A stretch of DNA of 64,000 nucleotides. Source: DTYU01 sp040756575 (GTDB lineage Bacteria; Bacillota; Desulfotomaculia; Desulfotomaculales; Ammonificaceae). The number at the start of each line of letters is the position of its first letter. Positions within the stretch are counted from its first letter, which is position 1. Below, piece by piece: positions 17,404-25,066 of the stretch. The notes under the pieces are model-generated. The model searched no databases and had not been told where the DNA came from. It was given only the letters and a program-made list of their open reading frames with translations. The stretch spans positions 46,862 to 110,861 of the forward strand of contig JBFLYP010000007.1 in NCBI GenBank assembly GCA_040756575.1. Reading direction: 5' to 3'. Both the position numbers and the translations under genes were made by a program.

Positions 17404-18105
17404 CTAAGGCCTGAGATAGTTATGCAAATAAATGAACCGCTCCGGATTCCGAAAAACGATCGCCAGCGCTAAAAGGTATTTCCGGTTTCTTTCTATTACC
17501 TTTGGACTTAGCCCGGTTTTCAACACTATTTCGCGTAAAGGCAGCCGCCTTTTGGGTCCGAGCCGAGAAAATATCTTCTCATCTGCTGCAATAGCCTGTG
17601 CCGCTCTGATGAGTGCCACGCGGCTGTCACGATGCTTCGGTGTAATACACACCAATTCCTCCAAAGCTATCCCGAACTCCTGCAATGCCCGTTCATACTC
17701 CTTGATCTCCTCTGCCCTGTCCTGAACCGCTTCATCCCATAAAAATTCGTCCCACGCCGCTGCTGCTTCCGCCTGCACCATCTCTCCGGAAATCTCCCCG
17801 CCGGTGGCGATTTCCCTGTAACGGCCCTCTTGCCGGAAGTAGTTGGATAGACGGCTCTTAATGACCATCCGGGCGAATGATAGAAAGGGAACACCCCGGT
17901 CCGGCTCGTACCTGGTCACCGCCTCGTCGAAAGCAATGAGGCCGACACTCAGCTCGTCGTCCAAGCCGCTTTCAAGGGGGCGGCGGCAAAAGAAGCTGAC
18001 AACGCCGTAAATGAAACTTCGGTAAGCCTTGATCAGGGCGCCGCGTGCCTCGGTGTCACCTTCTTTGGCCTGCCTCAGTAACCGCTGGAGGGTTTCTTCG
18101 TTCAT
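17404..18105 (-). CDS. sigI: RNA polymerase sigma factor SigI
   Basis: This 233-residue protein has sigma-70 region 2: IYGVVSFFCRRPL, DDELSVGLIAFDEAVTRYEPDRGVPFLSFARMVIKSRLSNYFR. A SigI-type C-terminal region (KTGLSPKVIERNRKYLLALAIVFRNPERF) takes the place of the usual region 4. SigI factors respond to heat and envelope stress in Bacilli and to polysaccharides in cellulolytic Clostridia. They are usually followed by the membrane anti-sigma factor RsgI; here nrdJ follows instead and no rsgI is seen. The ATG at 18105 has AAGGAG about 10 bases upstream. Confidence 0.88.
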   Translation of the reverse strand: MNEETLQRLLRQAKEGDTEARGALIKAYRSFIYGVVSFFCRRPLESGLDDELSVGLIAFDEAVTRYEPDRGVPFLSFARMVIKSRLSNYFRQEGRYREIATGGEISGEMVQAEAAAAWDEFLWDEAVQDRAEEIKEYERALQEFGIALEELVCITPKHRDSRVALIRAAQAIAADEKIFSRLGPKRRLPLREIVLKTGLSPKVIERNRKYLLALAIVFRNPERFIYLHNYLRP

Positions 18106-18228
18106 GTCGGAGAAGCTCCTTGCTTCGGACCCTTCCTTATGAGGGTCTTCGTCGAACTATGCAGACCAAGTTCCGGGCTTGAGACAATAGTTGTCTAATT
18201 ATTTTTTTGCTAAAAAGGGAGCTAAACT

Positions 18229-18822
18229 TTAGTCTTTTTTCTTTTTTCGGTGCGCAAGAAAATAAATCGCCAGGCCCAAAAGCGCGCCTGTTAAAAGCAG
18301 CGGCTGCACCCGTCCCGCAACCTTGTCCCAGTTATCCCCAAAAAACATTCCCAGGGAGAGATAAAGGAGGCTCCAGGATAAGGCAAAAACAGCGGTTAAC
18401 GCAAGAAAAAGGACCGGATTTAACTGTCCAACGCCGGCGAGATAGGGAGTAAGATTACTTATCCCGGGGACAAATCTGCCAAAAACTATAAACCCCGGTG
18501 CAGAGTGATTTAGCAAAGTACGTGCTTTCTCAAGGCGGGCAGGCGTTACCTTTAACAGGCGTCCGCCGATTTTGAAAACGCGCCCGCCCAATTTTGCCCC
18601 CAAAAGGTAAGCCACCGCCGAACCGGCGGTAAATCCCGAGGCTGTTGCAACCAGGGCTCCCAGAAAGTTCAGGTATCCTTTCGCAATTAAAAACCCGCCG
18701 ATAATCACAATGATTCCGCCGGGGAATAAAGGGACACCAAGAGCCTCGATAAAGCTGCTCAAAAGAATCCCGCCGATACCAAGAGCCGTAAGGTAATCGA
18801 GAAGAAACTCGTTCAGCGTCAA
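18229..18822 (-). CDS. DedA family membrane protein
   Basis: This protein of about 197 residues belongs to the DedA/SNARE-associated family. These are membrane proteins linked to phospholipid (C55-P or PE) flipping and envelope homeostasis. It has the conserved SSFIEALGVPLFPGGIIVI, the glycine-rich helix ATASGFTAGSAVAYLLGAKLGG, and FGRFVPGISNLTPYLAGVG, which contains the conserved arginine-proline-glycine (FxRxxPG-like) segment. A TTG at 18822 overlaps the preceding stop as TTGA, with AGGG just upstream, and is a better start than the 18864 codon. It is translationally coupled to the nuclease gene. Confidence 0.85.
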   Translation of the reverse strand: MTLNEFLLDYLTALGIGGILLSSFIEALGVPLFPGGIIVIIGGFLIAKGYLNFLGALVATASGFTAGSAVAYLLGAKLGGRVFKIGGRLLKVTPARLEKARTLLNHSAPGFIVFGRFVPGISNLTPYLAGVGQLNPVLFLALTAVFALSWSLLYLSLGMFFGDNWDKVAGRVQPLLLTGALLGLAIYFLAHRKKKKD

Positions 18823-19601
18823 TTCCCTGCCTTTTGCGGGGAACGGGGGTAGCAGCTTTGGCAAGCATGATAGCCTGCTAATATCGCATCTTTTTCGTTT
18901 TTGAACCCCACCCTGTTAGCAAGCGAAGGGAGGCGGCTGCACCCGGGGCGGTGATAAACAAAACTGCGCCGGTTGCCTATCACCCGTCCGGCGTAAAAGT
19001 CTTGTACACCCCATAACCCCCGTCCCGACTCTATCGCTTCGCGCTGCGCAGCTAATAATTCCTTCAGATGCAGCAGGTTTGGCGGTGAGGTATACACCTG
19101 GGCATAACCGTCTCTCAACAGCCGGGAATTAAAAAGGCTTCCCTTCACGTAAAGATAGGCCAACAAGCGTCCGTAGCGATCCCGAGAGACAACGTCGAAT
19201 TCAAGGGTTACAACCCGGCCAAGCAGCCGCTCCTTAGCGTAGTTTTTGGCTCTTATACCAAGCAACCCGCTTTTTCCTTTGTTCCCGGTCTCTGGAGCAT
19301 TGACGCCGATGAGGCGGACCTTCTCTGTTGGCGAAACCTGCACCGGGCCGTGGGGGCCGGAAATGTTGTAGCCGTTGCCTTTCCGCCTTACCGCCGGCCC
19401 TGCTAAAAACTCCACTTTGACGGTATCACCGTCGATTACCTCTACCACTAGCGCAGATATACCAACATCTGACGGAATAGGTGCCGCTTCCCGGCCCCCG
19501 AATGCCCGCGCTCCTTCAGGTTCATGCTTGCAGCCGGGTGCCGAAATAAGTACCAAGCATGCAAAGAGCCAAAAAAGGCTAAAGTACCCGCGCGAAACCA
19601 C
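18819..19601 (-). CDS. Lipoprotein thermonuclease (SNase) with C-terminal Ada-like zinc-binding domain
   Basis: This 260-residue protein starts at GTG and overlaps the end of pyk by 23 bases. Residues 1-25 are a lipoprotein signal ending LISAPGC. Residues of about 50-195 are a staphylococcal-nuclease fold: VVEVIDGDTVKVEF, VRLIGVNAPETG (catalytic Arg, Asp and Glu region), VVSRDRYGRLLAYLYV and a GRGLW end. The final 50 residues (SFVYHRPGCSRLP...GYHACQSCYP) resemble the Cys-rich Ada zinc-binding module often attached to such nucleases. It would be a surface-tethered nuclease that may act in DNA degradation or uptake. Its position behind glycolytic genes seems incidental. Confidence 0.87.
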   Translation of the reverse strand: MVSRGYFSLFWLFACLVLISAPGCKHEPEGARAFGGREAAPIPSDVGISALVVEVIDGDTVKVEFLAGPAVRRKGNGYNISGPHGPVQVSPTEKVRLIGVNAPETGNKGKSGLLGIRAKNYAKERLLGRVVTLEFDVVSRDRYGRLLAYLYVKGSLFNSRLLRDGYAQVYTSPPNLLHLKELLAAQREAIESGRGLWGVQDFYAGRVIGNRRSFVYHRPGCSRLPSLANRVGFKNEKDAILAGYHACQSCYPRSPQKAGN

Positions 19602-21330
19602 TGTATATAATACCCCGGTGACCGTCCAGCGTTACCACCTGGCCATCCTTTAGAACAGCAGTTGCCCCTTCAACACCGACGATGACAGGAATCCCGAACT
19701 GTAACCCGACAATCGCCGCATGAGATGTAAGACCACCGGCTTCGGTCACTATCCCGGAACAACGCTCCATTGCCGGCACAAACTCCTTGCCGGTGGCCGG
19801 TGCCACCATAATATCGCCGGGCTGGATCCTGGCCAGCGCTTCTCTCGCCGTATGTACAATACGCACCGTTCCCGTCACTGCCTTTGCCCCGATCCCGGTT
19901 CCCCTGGCAAGCACATCCCCTACAGTATGCACCTTCAGGAGGTTGGTTGTCCCATGAACCCCTACGGGAACACCCGACGTAATAACCACCAGATCGCCGC
20001 TTTTTACGTAACCCGCGGACACCGCTGCATCTACGGCTTCCTGAATCATCTGGTCCGTGCTCTCAATTCTTCTTACAAGCAGCGGAAATACACCCCAAAC
20101 AATGCTTAACCGCATCGCCGCTTTAAGGTGCGGGGTAACGGCAACAATAGGAGCCCGCGGGCGGTACTTGGCCACCATCCTGGCCGTGTACCCCGTTTGG
20201 GTTGCGGTGATAATGGCGGCAGCCCCGAGGTCTTGTGCCGCAGCGCAGGTTGCAAAGCTTATCGCATCGGTGACCGTATGCCTTGACGATGCCTTGCGCC
20301 TGCTCAGTATTTCCCCGAAAGGCAAAGACTCCTCCGTACGGGCAGCAATTTTTGACATTACGGCTACCGCTTCCGCCGGGTACCGTCCTACGGCGGTTTC
20401 TCCGGAAAGCATCACCGCGTCGGTCCCGTCAAAGATCGCGTTGGCAACATCGCTGGCCTCTGCCCGGGTGGGCCGCGGGTTATGCACCATCGATTCAAGC
20501 ATTTGTGTTGCAGTAATCACAGGTTTCCCCGCTGCATTAGCCTCTTCGATGATTCGCTTCTGTGCAAGGGGCACTTCTTCGGTCGGTATTTCCAAGCCCA
20601 GGTCCCCCCGGGCGACCATAACACCGTCAGCAACTTTTAGTATGTCGCCTAATTTTTCTAAGCCCTCCCAGTTCTCAATTTTGGCGATGATTCCGATATC
20701 AGCGCCCGCTTCTTCTAAAAGACGCCGCGCCGCAAGGACGTCGTCCTTCTTCCTGACAAAGGATAGAGCAATGAAATCCACATTCTCCGCTACTGCGAAG
20801 TTGATATCGCTTATGTCCTTTTCCGTAAGGGACGGAAGGTTTACTCTAACCCCGGGCAGGTTGACCCCCTTGCGGGCTCCGACTTCCCCCCCGGTCTCCA
20901 CCCGGCATAGGACACTTTGATCCGTAGTATCTAAGACCCTCAAACTTACCAGGCCGTCGGCCACAAGAATAACGCTTCCCGGCCGAACATCCTGGGCCAA
21001 ACCATGGTAGTTAATCGGGATACGGCGCCTTGTGCCTGTAACATTTCCGGGAATGAGTTCAACCTCTTCCCCGGCTTCGAGCCGAAAAGGGCCGGCTTCG
21101 AACTCTCCCAAACGAATCCGCGGCCCCCGGATATCCACTAAAATACCCAGAGTCTTTCCAAGTCGTCCGGCGACTGAACGGAGCAACCGTATCCTCCGGC
21201 TGTGCTCCTCCTGTGTCCCGTGAGACATATTAACCCGGGCAACGTTCATCCCGTATTTTAACATTTGTTCGATTACGGCGGGGCTTTCACTCGCCGGGCC
21301 GATCGTGCATACGATCTTGGTGTGCCGCAT
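19579..21330 (-). CDS. pyk: Pyruvate kinase with C-terminal PEP-utilising-type domain
   Basis: This 583-residue enzyme transfers phosphate from PEP to ADP. It opens with RHTKIVCTIGPAS and carries VARVNMSHG, MVARGDLGLEIP and KPVITATQMLESM (barrel and active-site motifs). After the regular C-terminal allosteric domain comes an extra ~90-residue phosphohistidine-type domain with the motif GGLTSHAAIVG near residue 540. This extension is typical of Bacillus and clostridial pyruvate kinases. The start is ATG at 21330, 6 bases after AGGAGG; the ATG at 21336 abuts the ribosome site. It lies 39 bases after pfkA, forming a glycolytic pair. Confidence 0.96.
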   Translation of the reverse strand: MRHTKIVCTIGPASESPAVIEQMLKYGMNVARVNMSHGTQEEHSRRIRLLRSVAGRLGKTLGILVDIRGPRIRLGEFEAGPFRLEAGEEVELIPGNVTGTRRRIPINYHGLAQDVRPGSVILVADGLVSLRVLDTTDQSVLCRVETGGEVGARKGVNLPGVRVNLPSLTEKDISDINFAVAENVDFIALSFVRKKDDVLAARRLLEEAGADIGIIAKIENWEGLEKLGDILKVADGVMVARGDLGLEIPTEEVPLAQKRIIEEANAAGKPVITATQMLESMVHNPRPTRAEASDVANAIFDGTDAVMLSGETAVGRYPAEAVAVMSKIAARTEESLPFGEILSRRKASSRHTVTDAISFATCAAAQDLGAAAIITATQTGYTARMVAKYRPRAPIVAVTPHLKAAMRLSIVWGVFPLLVRRIESTDQMIQEAVDAAVSAGYVKSGDLVVITSGVPVGVHGTTNLLKVHTVGDVLARGTGIGAKAVTGTVRIVHTAREALARIQPGDIMVAPATGKEFVPAMERCSGIVTEAGGLTSHAAIVGLQFGIPVIVGVEGATAVLKDGQVVTLDGHRGIIYSGFARVL

Positions 21331-21369
21331 CAGCATCCTCCTCGGAGAGCGCCGGAAAACTCTTAAACC

Positions 21370-22332
21370 CTATATCGCCAGAACTTCGGCCAGCCGGTAG
21401 AGCTTCTCGTCAATTTTTTTGGGGGATGAAAGCATTGCCGCCAAGTCCATATGCCCCAACTTTCCATTAATTACACCGATGGCCACGCACCGCTCACCAT
21501 CCATGAATAACTCCACCGCACGCGAACCCATAACGCTGGCCATAACCCGGTCGAAGGCCGTAGGCGTACCCCCGCGCTGGATGTGCCCGAGGATCGTAAT
21601 CTTAGTGTCAAAACCCGTGCGGGATTTGATCTCGCGCGCAACCTCCGCGGCAGAACCGGCACCCTCGGCAACAATGATAATACTGTGTAACTTGCCGCGC
21701 CGGACACCGCGCAAAAGCCGCCGGCAAACAGCATCCAGGTCAAAGGGGAACTCGGGGATCAGGATCGATTCCGCCCCCCCCGCAAGACCGGCTGTGAGGG
21801 CAATAAATCCGGAATTTCGCCCCATTACCTCGACCACAAACGTCCGCTCGTGGGAGGTGGCCGTATCCCGGATTTTGTTTATGGCGTCAACCACGTTGTT
21901 AATCGCGGTATCAAAACCTATGGCGTAATCCGTCCCCGGAATGTCGTTATCGATGGTTGCCGGTATGCATGCAACAGGCAATCCGGTTTCTTGGTGAAAG
22001 GTCAGTGCCCCCTTAAAAGAACCGTCGCCGCCGACGACTACTAAGAACTCAATACCGGCGCGCTGTATAGTGGCAAAGGCTTGCGCCCTCCCCTCGGGAG
22101 TCAAGAACTCTTGCGAACGCGCCGTCAACAGGATCGTCCCGCCCGTCTGAATGATATCCGCCACTGAGCCGAGACTGAACGATTCAAGGTCTCCCTCGAT
22201 TAAACCGGCGAACCCGCGCTTGATCCCGAAAACCTCATACCCGTGATAAAGCCCTTTACGCACCACCGCCCGGATCGCGGCATTCATTCCCGGCGCATCA
22301 CCGCCGCTGGTCAGTATACCAATTCGGCGCAA
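21370..22332 (-). CDS. pfkA: ATP-dependent 6-phosphofructokinase
   Basis: This 320-residue enzyme phosphorylates fructose 6-phosphate, the committed glycolytic step. It carries ILTSGGDAPGMNAAIRA, VVGGDGSFKGA (GGDGS rather than GGDDT, indicating the ATP-type enzyme), the catalytic PATIDNDIPGTDYAIGFDTA and VEVMGRNSGFIAL. GAGGGG lies 7 bases before a TTG at 22332, which gives the standard family length and N-terminus. The upstream codon at 22350 would overlap accA by 14 bases without a ribosome site. It sits between accA and pyk in the expected acc-pfk-pyk order. Confidence 0.96.
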   Translation of the reverse strand: MRRIGILTSGGDAPGMNAAIRAVVRKGLYHGYEVFGIKRGFAGLIEGDLESFSLGSVADIIQTGGTILLTARSQEFLTPEGRAQAFATIQRAGIEFLVVVGGDGSFKGALTFHQETGLPVACIPATIDNDIPGTDYAIGFDTAINNVVDAINKIRDTATSHERTFVVEVMGRNSGFIALTAGLAGGAESILIPEFPFDLDAVCRRLLRGVRRGKLHSIIIVAEGAGSAAEVAREIKSRTGFDTKITILGHIQRGGTPTAFDRVMASVMGSRAVELFMDGERCVAIGVINGKLGHMDLAAMLSSPKKIDEKLYRLAEVLAI

Positions 22333-22336
22333 CAGA

Positions 22337-23290
22337 TCACCCCTCGACACGCCCTATTCCCCGCAGCTTTGCGTAGCGCCGATCCACCAATTCCCCAGGA
22401 GGCAAGTCCTTCAGCGACGCGAGTTGGCGGGCAAGCGCCTCACGCAGCAGATTTCCCGCAGCTTCAGGATCCCGGTGGGCACCGCCCAGGGGTTCGGGCA
22501 CCACCTCGTCTATGATACCCAGGGAAAGCAAGTCTTGAGCGGTAAGTTTCAGGGCTTCGGCAGCCTCCCGCGCCCTGGAAGCATCCTTCCAGAGAATACT
22601 GGCGCATCCCTCGGGCGAAATGACGGAAAAGACTGAATGCTCCTGCATGAGGATTCTGTCCCCGACCCCTAACGCCAGTGCGCCGCCGCTTCCCCCTTCG
22701 CCGATCACTACTACTATTATTGGTACCCGGAGCGCACTCATACGCAGTAAATTTTGTGCAATGGCCTGACTCTGCCCGCGTTCCTCTGCGCCGATGCCGC
22801 AATGGGCGCCGGGAGTATCAATGAAGCTTATCACCGGTCGCCCGAACTTCTCCGCTTGAAGCATTAGTCTTAAGGCCTTTCGAAAGCCCTCCGGGTGGGC
22901 CATACCGAAGTTGCGGTTTACATTTGCCCTCGTATCCCGCCCCTTTAGGTGCCCCACAACAGTCACCGCCACGCCCTCAAACCGTCCGATCCCACCGAGC
23001 ACTGCCGGATCATCCCCGTAACACCGGTCACCATGGAGTTCAATAAAGTCTTTAAAGAGCATCCGGACATAATCCTCGGTACACGGGCGGTCGGGGTGGC
23101 GGGCAAGCTGCACCTTCTGAGAGGACGTGAGATTCGCAAATATAGAACGCTTCAATTCATCGGCGCGCCTTCTCAGGCTTTGGATCTCGTCCGAAAGATC
23201 AAGGTCTTTCTCTTGACTGAAAGATATTAGCTCGATGATTTTATTCTCCAGCTCGACAAAAGGTCTTTCGAAATCAAGAACTGTTGGCAC
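22337..23290 (-). CDS. accA: Acetyl-CoA carboxylase carboxyltransferase subunit alpha
   Basis: AccA and AccD together move the carboxyl from biotin to acetyl-CoA to make malonyl-CoA. This 317-residue protein has LDFERPFVELENKI, ELHGDRCYGDDPAVLGGIG, NFGMAHPEGFRKALRLM, PVISFIDTPGAHCGIGAEERGQ and GEGGSGGALALGVGDRI. GGGAGG 7 bases before a GTG at 23290 sets the start (PTVLDFERPF...); the frame extends further upstream without support. It is about 200 bases downstream of accD. Confidence 0.96.
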   Translation of the reverse strand: MPTVLDFERPFVELENKIIELISFSQEKDLDLSDEIQSLRRRADELKRSIFANLTSSQKVQLARHPDRPCTEDYVRMLFKDFIELHGDRCYGDDPAVLGGIGRFEGVAVTVVGHLKGRDTRANVNRNFGMAHPEGFRKALRLMLQAEKFGRPVISFIDTPGAHCGIGAEERGQSQAIAQNLLRMSALRVPIIVVVIGEGGSGGALALGVGDRILMQEHSVFSVISPEGCASILWKDASRAREAAEALKLTAQDLLSLGIIDEVVPEPLGGAHRDPEAAGNLLREALARQLASLKDLPPGELVDRRYAKLRGIGRVEG

Positions 23291-23492
23291 TACCTTCCCT
23301 CCCGAGTTTAAAACGCTTAAAACCGTACCGGTCCGCAACCGGCCCAGAAATACCACACTGGAGGTCGGGACTCTTGAAGGGACTTCCCGGAGATTCTCTT
23401 AAACTCCGATTTCAGACTTCCGATCTCCACACCCGGATTTTAAAGCGCATCAGTTTTAAGCCGGGGTAAATGGGTATGCTCAAGGGGAGGAT

Positions 23493-24356
23493 TTATGAGA
23501 TCGACACGTTTTCACTTTCCCGCCCGTGTAACATAAGAATACGCGCGAGGGTCTCGCGCATCATCGCCCGCGGTACGACAAGGTCGATCATTCCATGCTG
23601 TTGTAAAAACTCCGCCTTCTGAAAGCCTTCCGGAAGTTTTTGCCTTATGGTTTGTTCGATCACCCGTGGACCTGTGAAACCGATAAGCGCTCCGGGTTCG
23701 GCGAGAACAATGTCCCCCAGCATAGCGAAGCTGGCACTCACACCACCGGTGGTTGGGTCCGTTAGAACTGATACATATAGCAATCCGGCGTCGTCAAGCA
23801 GTTTTATCGCCGCTGCAGTCTTGGCCATCTGCATCAGCGCCACCATTCCCTCTTGCATTCTCGCACCGCCTGATGCGACAAAAACAATGAGCGGTAAACG
23901 CCGTTGACACGCTTTTTCCACCGCCCGTACAAATTTCTCGCCGACAGCGGCTCCCATGCTGGCCATAATGAAGCGGGCATCCATCACGGCGATAACAGTC
24001 CTGTATCCCAGGATGCAGCCTTCTCCGCTCACCATGGCCTCAATCAACCCTGTTCTCTGCCGGGCTTCGCCGAGCTTTTCAGGGTAACCCGGGAAATCCA
24101 AAGGATTGTCCGCAACCAGGTCCGCATCATCTTCCGTAAAGCTGCCCTCATCAAGGGTAAAACTTAATCTTTCCGCAGCGGTGAGGCGGAAATGGTAATC
24201 GCATTTCCGGCAGACCTTGAGGTTTTTGGCGATATCTTTATTGTAAAGGATCTCCCCGCAACGCGGGCACTTAACCCACAGTCCTTCTGGAATCTCTTTC
24301 TTTTGTTCCTGGCGTACAGTAACATACTTCGGCCTCTTAAAAAGATCCAAGACCAA
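23493..24356 (-). CDS. accD: Acetyl-CoA carboxylase carboxyltransferase subunit beta
   Basis: This protein of about 287 residues opens with DLFKRPKYVTVRQ, followed by the AccD zinc ribbon (WVKCPRCGEILYNK...VCRKCDYHF) and the carboxyltransferase core (VFVASGGARMQEGMVALMQ, VLTDPTTGGVSASFAMLGD, IGFTGPRVIEQT). The exact start is uncertain among TTG codons at 24380, 24356 and 24350. 24356 is placed best behind an AAGGGAGAGG run. The upstream DUF2007-like gene ends at the first of these codons, so translation is probably coupled. Confidence 0.95.
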   Translation of the reverse strand: MVLDLFKRPKYVTVRQEQKKEIPEGLWVKCPRCGEILYNKDIAKNLKVCRKCDYHFRLTAAERLSFTLDEGSFTEDDADLVADNPLDFPGYPEKLGEARQRTGLIEAMVSGEGCILGYRTVIAVMDARFIMASMGAAVGEKFVRAVEKACQRRLPLIVFVASGGARMQEGMVALMQMAKTAAAIKLLDDAGLLYVSVLTDPTTGGVSASFAMLGDIVLAEPGALIGFTGPRVIEQTIRQKLPEGFQKAEFLQQHGMIDLVVPRAMMRETLARILMLHGRESENVSIS

Positions 24357-24376
24357 GGAACCCTCTCCCTTCCACC

Positions 24377-24565
24377 TCAAAACGAACCTAACAGCTCAAG
24401 TGCTTCTTCCACCTCGGCTCCAGGTACAAGGACCTCGTATGCCTGGTTCTCATTGCCCCCGGTGCCAACCGTATGCAGCTTAACTAATAAGCCTTCCTTG
24501 ACAAGCAAATCCCTGATTCTCTCAGCTTCTTTTTGACTGGGGGCTACATATACCACGGTCCACAC
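24377..24565 (-). CDS. Small DUF2007-like protein
   Basis: This 62-residue protein opens WTVVYVAPSQKEAERIRDLLVKEG and contains EVLVPGAEVEEALELL. This is the ferredoxin-like pattern of DUF2007 putative signal-transducing proteins: a strand, a helix containing a residue-pair deletion site, then a second helix ending in a leucine-rich segment. The GTG start at 24565 has a strong AGGAGGG 6 bases upstream. It directly precedes accD with overlapping ends and is probably co-transcribed. Database entries of such proteins are sometimes labelled glutamate decarboxylase, which the size excludes. Its role is unknown. Confidence 0.7.
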   Translation of the reverse strand: MWTVVYVAPSQKEAERIRDLLVKEGLLVKLHTVGTGGNENQAYEVLVPGAEVEEALELLGSF

Positions 24566-24705
24566 AAAGGTCCCTCCTCAGATAGTTCTTTACCTAATGG
24601 TGCGGGAAACACTCAGGCGCTCGGGCTACTGGTCGATGTGCCAGTCAAAAACGGTATGCGTTTTTCAATTATACCCGCTGAACATACTGAAGATACTACA
24701 TACGT

Positions 24706-24936
24706 CTACTCATCAGTGCGGACACGCCCGTGTTTGGTGAGAATCTCGGCCTTTCCCCGTATTTTGATCGCCGAAGTATGTTCTGTAAACTGCGCTATCA
24801 TAATTTCGCCCTTATCTAATTTTTCAGTATGATGAAACTTGGTATCCTTGCCACGCGTAAGCCCCATGATGGTCACACCGTTTTCCATCGCCTTTATCAC
24901 AATGTAGTCGGCAGAAACCCATTCGTTGTCGGTCAA
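24706..24936 (-). CDS. mtrB: Tryptophan RNA-binding attenuation protein TRAP
   Basis: This 76-residue protein is a clear orthologue of Bacillus MtrB. Recognisable are DYIVIKAMENGVTIMGLTRG, KFHHTEKLDKGEI, IAQFTEHTSAIKIRGKAEI. TRAP forms an 11-subunit ring that binds tryptophan between subunits and wraps RNA carrying (G/U)AG repeats, shutting off trp genes. The RNA-contacting lysines and arginine (EKLDKG and AIKIRG) are retained. The TTG start at 24936 has AGGAGG 8 bases upstream. It lies between dnaE and accD, away from any trp operon in this window; trpS and trpB2 are about 18-24 kb away. Confidence 0.95.
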   Translation of the reverse strand: MTDNEWVSADYIVIKAMENGVTIMGLTRGKDTKFHHTEKLDKGEIMIAQFTEHTSAIKIRGKAEILTKHGRVRTDE

Positions 24937-25066
24937 TTTACTTACCTCCTGTCTTCTGGCAAGTATGATAGCACATCGAGGGACTTAAGGGCAAGTTTTC
25001 CGGTAATCCGAAGCGGGTGTTACCAACCGTTATGGTAAATTATCAAGGCCGCTTTACCCGGCAGTT

